Assembly: GCA_900766785.1 (NCBI GenBank)
Contig: CAAFWT010000173.1
Location: forward strand, 1-11,194
Length of the DNA stretch: 11,194 bases
DNA from: an uncultured Paraprevotella sp.
Lineage (GTDB): Bacteria > Bacteroidota > Bacteroidia > Bacteroidales > Bacteroidaceae
Direction: 5' to 3'
Shown here piece by piece: positions 1 through 7,260 of this stretch. Positions within the stretch are counted from its first letter, which is position 1. Each line of letters starts with the position of its first letter. Position numbers and translations under genes: made by a program. The notes beneath the pieces were generated by a model. That model made no database searches. It saw nothing but the letters and a program-made list of their open reading frames with translations, and was not told where the DNA came from.

Positions 1-1714
1 CGGGTGTGGCCTTATCTTCTTCTCCACGGTCTCTTCTCAACTGAGTGGCATAAGCTTCCAGTACCGCGTTGGTATCCAGTCGTCCTTCTGCCAGGGCGTT
101 ATAGAAATCAGTCACCACACGGTAGCCCATTCTGGTCATTGTGTGCATGAGAGCCGGCTCGTCATAATCCAGTTTGCGGTTCTTCATCTTACGTTCCAGT
201 TCCTCCTTGGCCATGGATGCTTGCCGGCTTTCCATCTCCTTGAGGGTCTGTTTAATCTTGTTTCGAGCTTTACTGGTGGTAACGATGTTGAGCCAGTCTT
301 GCTTAGGCGTCTGATTGTTACTGGTGAGAATCTCCACCTGATCGCCGCTTGCCAACTTCTGGCGAATCGTTACATTGCGATTGCCGATACGTGCTCCTGT
401 GCACATGTTTCCCACCTTGGTGTGAATGGCATAGGCAAAGTCCAGCACAGTGGCACCTGCAGGCAGCTTAAACAAATCTCCTTTGGGTGTAAACACAAAT
501 ACTTCATCCTCGGTAAGCTCCATTCTGAACTGATCCATCAGTTGGTGGTCATCTCCGCTCTCAAGAGCACTTCTCACGCCTGCCAACCATTCTTCCACAC
601 CACTTTGACCGCCCTTGATGCCTTTGTATCTCCAATGAGCAGCCAAGCCGTGTTCGGCAATGTCGTCCATGCGCTCGGTACGTATCTGTACCTCCACCCA
701 TTTCTGTTCCGGGCCCAAAACGGTGATGTGCAGACTCTCATAGCCATTGCTTTTCGGTACAGAAAGCCAGTCGCGCATACGACTTGGGTTGCTCTGATAC
801 ATGTCCGTGATAATACTGAACACCTGCCAGCACTCTTGCTTTTCCCTTTCAGGTGCAGAATCTATAATGATACGTATGGCAAAGAGGTCAAAGACACCAT
901 CGATATCCACCTTCTGCTTCTTCATCTTCTGCCAGATGGAATGAATGCTCTTGGTGCGTCCTTTCATATGGAATTTCAGTCCAGCCTTGAGCAACTTCTC
1001 CTCTATAGGTTTGGTGAAACGGGATATATAGGCATCCCGGCTCTTCTTGGTGGCATTCAGTTTCTCCTTTATATAATAATACGCATCATGTTCCAGATAT
1101 TTCAAGCTCAAGTCTTCCAGTTCGCTCTTCAGCTTGTAGAGTCCCAGTTTGTGTGCCAATGGTGCATACAGGTAGGCCGATTCCATCGACACTTTTCTCT
1201 GAGCTTCCACATTGCTGGTTCCTTTGATGTTGCGCATGAGACACACACGGTTGGCTATCATGATAAGTATGACACGCATGTCCTCTGCCATGGATACAAG
1301 CAGACTGCGGAAGTTTTCGCTTTCGATAGTTGCACTCTTCTCATACAAGTCGCGTATGCGCAGAAGTCCGTGCATGATACCTGCCACTTCCTCTCCGAAG
1401 TCTTTCCTGATGTCCTCCAGGGTGGCATCTCCACGCATGACAGCACTGTCAAGCATCACTCCCAATACCGAACCGCGTGTCAGTCCCATCTCCTGTCCCA
1501 CTATCAGGGCAGTTTCCATATCGGTAAGGATATTGCTCAAGCCGAATGCATCTCGTGATACACCATGCTGAGTGGTGGATTTCTCCAGATATTGGTGTAC
1601 CATGTTCCAGTCTTGCTGTGTGAGTACATTCTCTGTCAGCAGGCTTAATTTAGATTTCAGTTCTTCTATCTGAAGTCTTTCTTCATCGGTAAAGCTGTCT
1701 TTATGCTCTGTCAT
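1..1714 (-). CDS. relA: RelA/SpoT-family (p)ppGpp synthetase, hydrolase domain degenerate, 3' end outside window
   Basis: Makes the alarmone (p)ppGpp from ATP and GTP/GDP in the stringent response; cytosolic and ribosome-associated in the family. The reading frame runs from ATG at 1714 off the left edge, giving 571 complete codons of a protein usually about 730 long. Residues ~35-190 align with the HD hydrolase region. The metal-binding HD pair is replaced (MLDSAVMRGDATLEDI, residues 87-102, where active enzymes have LLHDVVEDT.. TLEDI), and the later Asp of KLADRLHNM is Asn155 (MIANRVCLM). Residues ~250-365 are an intact synthetase domain: GRTKSIHSI, DLFAIRIII with Asp276, RMRDWLSVPKSNGYESLH and EVQIRT with Glu341. 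A TGS domain follows (~402-465, EDEVFVFTPKGDLFKLPAG). The C-terminal zinc-finger/ACT part lies outside the window. I infer a synthetase-only, RelA-type paralogue, with hydrolysis done by a separate SpoT-type copy elsewhere. Confidence 0.93.
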   Translation of the reverse strand, partial: MTEHKDSFTDEERLQIEELKSKLSLLTENVLTQQDWNMVHQYLEKSTTQHGVSRDAFGLSNILTDMETALIVGQEMGLTRGSVLGVMLDSAVMRGDATLEDIRKDFGEEVAGIMHGLLRIRDLYEKSATIESENFRSLLVSMAEDMRVILIMIANRVCLMRNIKGTSNVEAQRKVSMESAYLYAPLAHKLGLYKLKSELEDLSLKYLEHDAYYYIKEKLNATKKSRDAYISRFTKPIEEKLLKAGLKFHMKGRTKSIHSIWQKMKKQKVDIDGVFDLFAIRIIIDSAPEREKQECWQVFSIITDMYQSNPSRMRDWLSVPKSNGYESLHITVLGPEQKWVEVQIRTERMDDIAEHGLAAHWRYKGIKGGQSGVEEWLAGVRSALESGDDHQLMDQFRMELTEDEVFVFTPKGDLFKLPAGATVLDFAYAIHTKVGNMCTGARIGNRNVTIRQKLASGDQVEILTSNNQTPKQDWLNIVTTSKARNKIKQTLKEMESRQASMAKEELERKMKNRKLDYDEPALMHTMTRMGYRVVTDFYNALAEGRLDTNAVLEAYATQLRRDRGEEDKATP

Positions 1715-1782
1715 AACTCATTTCCTTCCTTTTATGGCAACATATACCTAATGATGTCTCTTGAGTATGTATCTTTCGCTTC

Positions 1783-1801
1783 ACATCATATATAATGATG
1801 T
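1783..1801. repeat. Inverted repeat in the RelA/SpoT leader
   Basis: ACATCAT (1783-1789) and ATGATGT (1795-1801) form a perfect 7-bp inverted repeat around ATATA. A third half-site, ATGATGT, lies at 1751-1757. All fall in the predicted 5' leader of the RelA/SpoT gene, so this could be an operator or a short RNA hairpin. The low complexity makes chance possible. Confidence 0.35.
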
Positions 1802-1819
1802 ATGGTGTGATATCGAGGA

Positions 1820-1827
1820 CAAAGTTA
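1820..1827 (-). promoter_or_regulatory. -7 promoter element TAACTTTG for the RelA/SpoT gene
   Basis: On the minus strand this reads TAACTTTG, an exact match to the Bacteroidetes sigma -7 consensus TAnnTTTG. It would place the transcript start near 1813, about 100 bases before the ATG. No clear -33 TTTG is visible at the expected distance; that region is A/T-rich instead. The site faces away from the matching promoter at 1883-1912. Confidence 0.6.
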
Positions 1828-1882
1828 CGTGAAAAAAATAACATTTTTCCTTGCCTTCATTGTCTTTTTCCTCATCTGATTG

Positions 1883-1912
1883 ATTGCTTGTTCTTCTTTT
1901 TACATAACTTTG
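1883..1912 (+). promoter_or_regulatory. Bacteroidetes-type promoter for the DUF4301 gene
   Basis: TAACTTTG at 1905-1912 matches the -7 consensus TAnnTTTG. ATTG at 1883-1886 sits 18 bases upstream as a partial -33 element. The predicted start near 1919 leaves a leader of about 78 bases to the ATG at 1998. Confidence 0.6.
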
Positions 1913-1997
1913 TATGTGGATATATACGAAATCAGCTCCTTGAAATGTAGCGTTTCTGATATCGATTCATTAGAGTAATATTTATAAAAATAGAACT

Positions 1998-3521
1998 ATG
2001 ACACTTACATCATCAGACTTGGCACAACTGAGTGCTAAAGGTATTTCTCTGGAACAAGTTCAGTCACAGCTGGATTCCTTCCGCAAGGGATTTCCATATT
2101 TGAAACTTCATTCTGCAGCTTCAGTACCAGCCGACATCCTTTCTATTACTCCCGAAAGCCAGGAGCTCTATGTACAGAAGTGGGATGAATATAAGGCCGA
2201 AGGGCACAAGGTGACTAAGTTTGTGCCAGCAAGTGGTGCTGCCAGTCGCATGTTTAAGGACTTGTTTGCCTTCCTCGAGAGTGGCCGCCAGGAACCCGAG
2301 AGTGAGACAGAGAAGACTTTCTTTTCCAATCTGAGTAAGTTTGCCTTTTATGACGCCCTCAATGATGCTTGCACTCTTCTCTTTGGTATGGGAGCTGATG
2401 CTCTGGTAGAAGAGCATCGCGGCCATGATGTAGTGGAGGCTCTGCTTGGAGAAGACGGCCTGGGATATGGCAGTTTGCCTAAGGGACTGCTTCAGTTCCA
2501 TACCTATCCCGATTGTGCTCGTACTCCCCTGGAAGAACATCTGACAGAAGCTGCCTTGTACGCAAGCAGTCAGGGTGAGGCTTACGTTCATTTCACTGTC
2601 AGTTCAGAACACAGGGAACTCTTTGAAGAACTTCTCGAGAGGGTAGTACCTGAGTTTGAGGAACGCTATCACATTACTTATCATGTATCGCTGAGTGAAC
2701 AGCTCCCATCCACAGATACAATAGCTGCCAACGAGGATGGTACTCCCTTCCGTACCAATGATGGTAAACTGCTATTCCGTCCCGGTGGACATGGTGCTCT
2801 TATCCGTAATCTGGATGCTCTGGATAGTGATGTGGTATTCATTAAAAACATAGACAATGTGGTGCCCGATACGCTCAAGGCTGATACCATCCTGTGGAAA
2901 CAGGTTCTGGCAGGCGTGCTGGTGAGTGTGCAGATGCAGACATTCCGTTACCTGCGTCTTCTGGACAGTGGCAATTACAGTCATGCCGACCTGGAAGAGA
3001 TGATCAGATTCGTGCGTCATACCCTTCACACCGATATGCCTGGACTGAAGAATCTGGAAGATACAGAGTTGAGTATGTGGCTTCGTTCACGTCTGGACCG
3101 TCCCATAAGGGTTTGCGGTATGGTTCGCAATGTAGGTGAACCGGGTGGTGGCCCCTTCCTTGCCTATAATCCCGATGGTAGCATTTCGTTACAGATATTG
3201 GAGAGCAGCCAGATAGACCCCAACAACGAAGAAGCCCAAAACATGTTCAAGCAAGGCACTCACTTCAATCCAGTGGATCTGGTATGTGCCATCAAGGATG
3301 CCCAAGGCAAACCCTATCCGCTCACACAGTATGTGGATCCTGCCACAGGATTCATTTCTCATAAGAGCAAGGATGGACGTCCCCTGCTGGCTCTGGAATT
3401 GCCTGGTCTGTGGAATGGTGCCATGAGCAACTGGAGTACCATCATGGTGGAGGTTCCTCTCTCAACGTTCAATCCTGTGAAAACGGTCAACGACCTGCTT
3501 CGACCACAACATCAATCATAA
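1998..3521 (+). CDS. DUF4301 family protein, possible nucleotidyltransferase-like enzyme
   Basis: A 507-residue protein I recognise as DUF4301, a Bacteroidetes family with no function known to me. No signal peptide or membrane segment is visible, so it is probably cytosolic. Conserved-looking motifs are KFVPASGAASRMFK (74-87), LLFRPGGHGALIRNL (258-272), DVVFIKNIDNVVPD (278-291), GEPGGGPFL (380-388) and LPGLWNGAMSNW (468-479). The first resembles the glycine-rich nucleotide loop of sugar-nucleotide pyrophosphorylases, and the PGGHGAL...FIKNIDN pair resembles the uridine-binding and metal-site region of UDP-sugar pyrophosphorylases. I therefore infer a GT-A/NTP-transferase-like fold acting on a nucleotide or sugar phosphate; this is not established. 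The ATG at 1998 follows an A-rich stretch with no Shine-Dalgarno, typical here. It is transcribed alone, away from the RelA/SpoT gene, with a hairpin after its stop. Confidence 0.85.
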   Translation: MTLTSSDLAQLSAKGISLEQVQSQLDSFRKGFPYLKLHSAASVPADILSITPESQELYVQKWDEYKAEGHKVTKFVPASGAASRMFKDLFAFLESGRQEPESETEKTFFSNLSKFAFYDALNDACTLLFGMGADALVEEHRGHDVVEALLGEDGLGYGSLPKGLLQFHTYPDCARTPLEEHLTEAALYASSQGEAYVHFTVSSEHRELFEELLERVVPEFEERYHITYHVSLSEQLPSTDTIAANEDGTPFRTNDGKLLFRPGGHGALIRNLDALDSDVVFIKNIDNVVPDTLKADTILWKQVLAGVLVSVQMQTFRYLRLLDSGNYSHADLEEMIRFVRHTLHTDMPGLKNLEDTELSMWLRSRLDRPIRVCGMVRNVGEPGGGPFLAYNPDGSISLQILESSQIDPNNEEAQNMFKQGTHFNPVDLVCAIKDAQGKPYPLTQYVDPATGFISHKSKDGRPLLALELPGLWNGAMSNWSTIMVEVPLSTFNPVKTVNDLLRPQHQS

Positions 3522-3540
3522 TCACACAGAACTCATCCAC

Positions 3541-3572
3541 TATCATCTGAATCTTCTTCATTCAGATAGATA
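3541..3572 (+). terminator. Hairpin after the DUF4301 gene, candidate terminator
   Basis: ATCTGAAT (3545-3552) pairs with ATTCAGAT (3560-3567) around a 7-base loop. TATC (3541-3544) and GATA (3569-3572) extend the stem to 12 bp with one bulged A. It starts 19 bases after the stop codon. There is no T-run after it, so it may act as an RNA 3' end or a weak terminator. Confidence 0.5.
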
Positions 3573-3592
3573 AGCATAGTACAACTTCATCA

Positions 3593-3637
3593 CATGGACT
3601 GTCGGGTAATGGAGGAAACACCACCTGGCAGTCCATG
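3593..3637. repeat. Long-stem inverted repeat in the gap before the glycogen operon
   Basis: CATGGACTG (3593-3601) is the exact reverse complement of CAGTCCATG (3629-3637), with 27 bases between. Inside, GGAGG (3611-3615) faces CCACC (3621-3625) across AAACA, so the RNA of either strand could fold into a nested hairpin. The rest of the 3573-3800 gap has no convincing gene. A 64-codon reading frame on the minus strand (3558-3752) covers the element, but I see no promoter or family for it. It could be a dispersed intergenic repeat or a small RNA. Confidence 0.45.
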
Positions 3638-3806
3638 CTGTTTCTGCATGTGTCATGTGTATTACATCAGTTTCTTTCTTAGTGTTCCAGGCATACACAC
3701 GAGGCAGAATGGCCACTTTCCTAAGCATCATTCCGTGCGAATAGTCCCTCAATCATCCTTGTTCTGCGAAATAAACCTGTTGTCATGACAATTTTTCATT
3801 TTTTCT

Positions 3807-3837
3807 TTTGTTCGTATTCCAAATATTTGTAACTTTG
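3807..3837 (+). promoter_or_regulatory. Bacteroidetes-type promoter of the glycogen operon
   Basis: TTTG at 3807-3810 and TAACTTTG at 3830-3837 are separated by 19 bases. This is a full match to the Bacteroidetes -33/-7 pattern TTTG-N19-21-TAnnTTTG and the best promoter in the window. The transcript should start near 3844 and carry a leader of about 97 bases. Confidence 0.75.
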
Positions 3838-3865
3838 GCATAGGCTGACAACACACTAAGAACAC

Positions 3866-3900
3866 ATCTGCATGCCTTGAGAACAACAAGTGCGGCAGAT
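3866..3900 (+). promoter_or_regulatory. Leader stem-loop upstream of the debranching enzyme
   Basis: ATCTGC (3866-3871) pairs with GCAGAT (3895-3900), and CTTG (3876-3879) with CAAG (3887-3890) around loop AGAACAA. With C3875-G3892, G3874-C3893 and T3873-G3894 the stem holds about 13 pairs with two single-base bulges. It lies inside the predicted 5' leader, 40 bases before the ATG. It matches no riboswitch class I know; a structural role in mRNA stability or translation is inference. Confidence 0.4.
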
Positions 3901-3940
3901 AACGGATTCAATAAAATAACATCTTTTAAATACGAAGTAT

Positions 3941-5887
3941 ATGAGTTATTTACGATTTGACAAGACGCTGATGACCAACCTGGAGGAGTCACTCCCCAAG
4001 GAGATACTAAGGTCGAACCGCTCAGGTGCTTATTCTTGTTCTACGATTGTGGACTGCAATACGCGTAAATACCATGGACTGTTGGTCGTACCCGTACCCG
4101 AACTGGACGATGAGAATCATGTATTGCTCTCTTCGCTGGATGCTACGGTCATACAGCATGGAGCTGAGTTCAACCTCGGACTTCATAAGTATGGAGGTGG
4201 AAATTTCAGTCCTAGAGGTCATAAATACATCCGAGAGTTTCATTCACAACAGGTACCTACCACCATCTACCGAGTGGGAGATGTCATTCTGCGCCGAGAA
4301 ATGATGTTCCAGCATTTCGAAAACAGAATCATCATTAGATACACTCTGGTAGATTCGCATTGTCCCACCACCATGAGACTTCAGCCTTTCTTGGCTTTCC
4401 GCAGTGTGAGGGAATATACCTATGAGAACGATCATGTCAATCGTGACTTCCAGGAAATAGAGAATGGTATCAAGACCTGTATGTATCCTGGATACCCTGA
4501 ACTGTATATGCAAATCAACAAGGAGAATGAATTTGTGTACAGACCCGACTGGTATCGTGGAATCGAATATCCCAAAGAACAGGAAAGAGGATATGCAGGT
4601 AATGAGGACCTGTACGTACCAGGATATTTCGTCTTCACCATCGACAAGGGTGAGAGTGTGGTATTCTCAGCAGGACTCAACGAGATAGATACCTCCACTC
4701 TGGCTGAACTGGCCGACTATGAGAGGAATGTACGCACACCTCGCGATAATTTCTATAATACACTGGTCAACAGCGCACATCAGTTCTTTGTTCATCGCGA
4801 ACATGAAGACTATGTGCTGGCAGGCTACCCCTGGTTTAAGTGTCGCGCCAGAGACATGTTTATCTCTCTGCCTGGACTTACGCTTACCAACAATGAGGTG
4901 AAGAAATTTGATGACGTGATGGAAACTGCCGAGAAGGCCATCCGTCAGTTTATGGCAGGTGAACCCATAGAAGTCAGCGTGACAGAGATGGAACATCCCG
5001 ACGTGCTCCTCTGGGCCATCTGGTGTCTGCAGCAATATGCTAACACGCTGGGCACAGACGTTTGCATGAACAAGTATGGTGCCTTGATACACGACATCAT
5101 GCAATGGCTTCTCGACGGCAAACATCCTAACCTGGAACAGCGTCCCAACGGACTTGTTTACAGCGAAGGAAGAGAGAAGGCCATCACATGGATGAACAGT
5201 ACAGGACAGGGCGGGAAGCCCATCGTGCCACGTACAGGATACATCGTGGAGTTTAATGCCTTGTGGTATAACGCCCTGATGTTCACAGCCAAGCTTTTTG
5301 CCAATACCGACGAATCCGCCTTCGTGCAAAGCCTGGAGATGAATGCAAGGCTTTGTTCCGACAACTTTGCTGCCATGTTCTACAATGAATATGGATATCT
5401 GTGTGACTATTGTGTGGACGGTTATCGCAGTTATGATGTCAGACCCAACATGATATTTGCCGTTGCACTGGACTATTCTCCATTGGACAAGAAGCAGAGC
5501 AAGAGCGTACTGGACTATTGCACCAAGGAACTCTCCACACCCAAGGGACTCCGCTCGCTCTCACCCAAGAGCCGCGGCTATAATCCCATGTATGTGGGAC
5601 CTCAGGCGCAGCGCGATTATGCTTATCACCAAGGCACCGCCTGGCCCTGGCTGGCGGGATTCTACATGGAAGCATGTCTGAAGGTTTACCGACTGAGTCG
5701 GCTCAGCTATGTGGACCGTTTGCTGGTGGGATATGAAGAGGAACTCTTCTATCATTGCATAGGCACCATTCCTGAACTCTTCGATGGCAACCCACCATTC
5801 CATGGCAGAGGAGCCATCAGTTTTGCCATGAACGTATCGGGAATCATGCGTGTGGTGAAGTTACTTGATAATTACAACAACCTATAA
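3941..5887 (+). CDS. Glycogen debranching enzyme (amylo-alpha-1,6-glucosidase, GH133 type)
   Basis: A 648-residue cytosolic enzyme expected to hydrolyse alpha-1,6 branch points of glycogen or limit dextrins. The N-terminal half (~15-250) fits the GDE N-terminal beta domain: LRSNRSGAYSCSTIVDCNTRKYHGLLV (start 23) is the family signature, in which the protein senses a small-sugar-like ligand. The C-terminal half (~285-640) is the (alpha/alpha)6 catalytic domain, with AGYPWFKCRARDMFISLPG (294-312, candidate catalytic Asp305), PRTGYIVEFNALWYNAL (430-446), GLRSLSP (536-542), RDYAYHQGTAWPWL (558-571) and ELFDGNPPFHGRGA (612-625). Two differences from the archaeal/cyanobacterial pattern as I know it are CRARD for WGRD and WMN (417-419) for WMD. 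They may be normal for Bacteroidetes. The ATG at 3941 has no Shine-Dalgarno. It is the first gene of the operon, 24 bases from the glycosyltransferase gene. Confidence 0.92.
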   Translation: MSYLRFDKTLMTNLEESLPKEILRSNRSGAYSCSTIVDCNTRKYHGLLVVPVPELDDENHVLLSSLDATVIQHGAEFNLGLHKYGGGNFSPRGHKYIREFHSQQVPTTIYRVGDVILRREMMFQHFENRIIIRYTLVDSHCPTTMRLQPFLAFRSVREYTYENDHVNRDFQEIENGIKTCMYPGYPELYMQINKENEFVYRPDWYRGIEYPKEQERGYAGNEDLYVPGYFVFTIDKGESVVFSAGLNEIDTSTLAELADYERNVRTPRDNFYNTLVNSAHQFFVHREHEDYVLAGYPWFKCRARDMFISLPGLTLTNNEVKKFDDVMETAEKAIRQFMAGEPIEVSVTEMEHPDVLLWAIWCLQQYANTLGTDVCMNKYGALIHDIMQWLLDGKHPNLEQRPNGLVYSEGREKAITWMNSTGQGGKPIVPRTGYIVEFNALWYNALMFTAKLFANTDESAFVQSLEMNARLCSDNFAAMFYNEYGYLCDYCVDGYRSYDVRPNMIFAVALDYSPLDKKQSKSVLDYCTKELSTPKGLRSLSPKSRGYNPMYVGPQAQRDYAYHQGTAWPWLAGFYMEACLKVYRLSRLSYVDRLLVGYEEELFYHCIGTIPELFDGNPPFHGRGAISFAMNVSGIMRVVKLLDNYNNL

Positions 5888-5896
5888 GATACACAC

Positions 5897-5902
5897 GGGA
5901 GG
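5897..5902 (+). promoter_or_regulatory. Shine-Dalgarno-like GGGAGG before the glycosyltransferase gene
   Basis: GGGAGG ends 9 bases before the ATG at 5912. It supports that start and is unusual here, since the other start sites in the window have A/T-rich leaders without it. It may let the second gene of the operon recruit ribosomes independently. Confidence 0.5.
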
Positions 5903-5911
5903 ACATAATTT

Positions 5912-7219
5912 ATGAAAGTACTAATGTTCGGATGGGAATTCCCCCCAAAGATATATGGCGGACTGGCCGTGGCTTCCTACGGTATCACCAAGGGCTTGTC
6001 CATACAGGGTGATGTGCAGACTACCTTCTGCATGCCTAAGCCAACGGGACAAGAGGAACGTTTCCTGAATATCGTGAACATGAGTCAGGTGCCTGTGGCA
6101 TGGCGTGACGTGAATTACGATGAGGTGAAGAGCCGTATGACCAGCCACTCGGCCGAGGACTATTACAGATTCCGCGACCATATCTATGCCGATTTCAATC
6201 ATCTGGGTGGACTGGACGATATGGGATGTATCAACTTTGCCGGTGGTTATCCAAGTAATCTGCATGAGGAGATCAACAACTTCTCCATCATTGCCGGAGT
6301 ACTGGCTCGCAGCGAAGATTTCGACCTCATACATGCTCATGACTGGCTCACTTATCCTGCCGGTGTACATGCCAAGATGGTGAGCGGCAAACCTCTCTGT
6401 ATTCACGTGCATGCCACTGACTTCGACCGCTCACGTGGCAAGGTGAATCCCACGGTATACAGCATAGAGAAGAACGGTATGGACTATGCCGACTGTATCA
6501 TGTGTGTGAGTGAACTCACCCGACAGACGGTTATCAACCAGTATCACCAAGACCCACGCAAGTGCGTGGCCATGCACAATGCCGTATATCCTCTTTCGGA
6601 GGAGATCAGGGCCATAGAACCTAAGAAGAACCAGGGTGAAAAGGTGGTGACCTACCTAGGACGTATCACCATGCAGAAAGGACCTGAATATTTCATCGAA
6701 GCAGCCAAACGAGTACTGGACCGCACACACAACATCAGATTCTGCTTTGCAGGCAGTGGAGATATGATGAATGCCATGATAGAGCTCGCTGCCGCATATG
6801 GTATAGCGGACAGATGCCATTTCCCAGGATTCCAACGGGGAAAACAGGTGTATGAATGCTACAAGAACTCCGATGTCTTCGTCATGCCCAGTGTGAGCGA
6901 ACCGTTTGGTATAGCACCACTGGAGGCTATGCAATGTGGATGCCCCTGCGTGATAAGCAAGCAGAGTGGATGTGGAGAGATCCTGCACAGCGTCATCAAG
7001 GTGGACTACTGGGATGTGGATGCCATGGCCGATGCCATCTACAGCATCTGCACCAACGATGCCCTCCATGATTATCTCTCCGAGGAAGGATTGCGCGAAG
7101 TGGATCAGATCACCTGGGAAAAGGTGGGTCTGCGAATACGCGAATGTTACAACCAGCTCACCGGAAGGGGATGGTTTGACAATGGAGAATATCTGCAAGC
7201 AGTCAAGGATATACGATAA
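5912..7219 (+). CDS. GT4/GT5-like glycogen synthase glycosyltransferase
   Basis: A 435-residue GT-B glycosyltransferase, probably transferring glucose from a nucleotide sugar onto the non-reducing end of alpha-glucan in the cytosol. The N-terminal acceptor domain starts MKVLMFGWEFPPKIYGGLAV, with a KxGGL-type loop at 13-18 typical of starch/glycogen synthases. FDLIHAHDWLTYPAG (137-151) and HVHATDFDRSRG (165-176) follow. The C-terminal donor domain has VTYLGRITMQKGPEYFIEAA (246-265) and the retaining-GT signature EPFGIAPLE (330-338), an E-x7-E motif. Length and motif order are those of complete Bacteroidales homologues. Context between a debranching enzyme and a GH57 protein supports glycogen synthesis rather than capsule or LPS. 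The donor (ADP- or UDP-glucose) cannot be read from the sequence. No ADP-glucose pyrophosphorylase or branching enzyme lies in the window. Confidence 0.88.
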   Translation: MKVLMFGWEFPPKIYGGLAVASYGITKGLSIQGDVQTTFCMPKPTGQEERFLNIVNMSQVPVAWRDVNYDEVKSRMTSHSAEDYYRFRDHIYADFNHLGGLDDMGCINFAGGYPSNLHEEINNFSIIAGVLARSEDFDLIHAHDWLTYPAGVHAKMVSGKPLCIHVHATDFDRSRGKVNPTVYSIEKNGMDYADCIMCVSELTRQTVINQYHQDPRKCVAMHNAVYPLSEEIRAIEPKKNQGEKVVTYLGRITMQKGPEYFIEAAKRVLDRTHNIRFCFAGSGDMMNAMIELAAAYGIADRCHFPGFQRGKQVYECYKNSDVFVMPSVSEPFGIAPLEAMQCGCPCVISKQSGCGEILHSVIKVDYWDVDAMADAIYSICTNDALHDYLSEEGLREVDQITWEKVGLRIRECYNQLTGRGWFDNGEYLQAVKDIR

Positions 7220-7260
7220 AGTGAACTAAGAATAGGTAATAAATAAAAATACAAAAGGTT

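Noticed and set aside
143..1558. 471-codon open frame on the plus strand
   Set aside because: It is antisense to the RelA/SpoT gene, whose minus-strand frame has recognisable synthetase and TGS motifs throughout. The plus-strand translation resembles no family and is a codon-bias shadow.
417..1714. RelA/SpoT protein as a bifunctional Rel
   Set aside because: HD hydrolase ligands are missing at residues 88-90 and 155, so the hydrolase half is not expected to work.
4667..5329. 220-codon open frame on the minus strand
   Set aside because: Lies wholly inside the debranching enzyme gene, which is fully explained on the plus strand. No promoter or family match.
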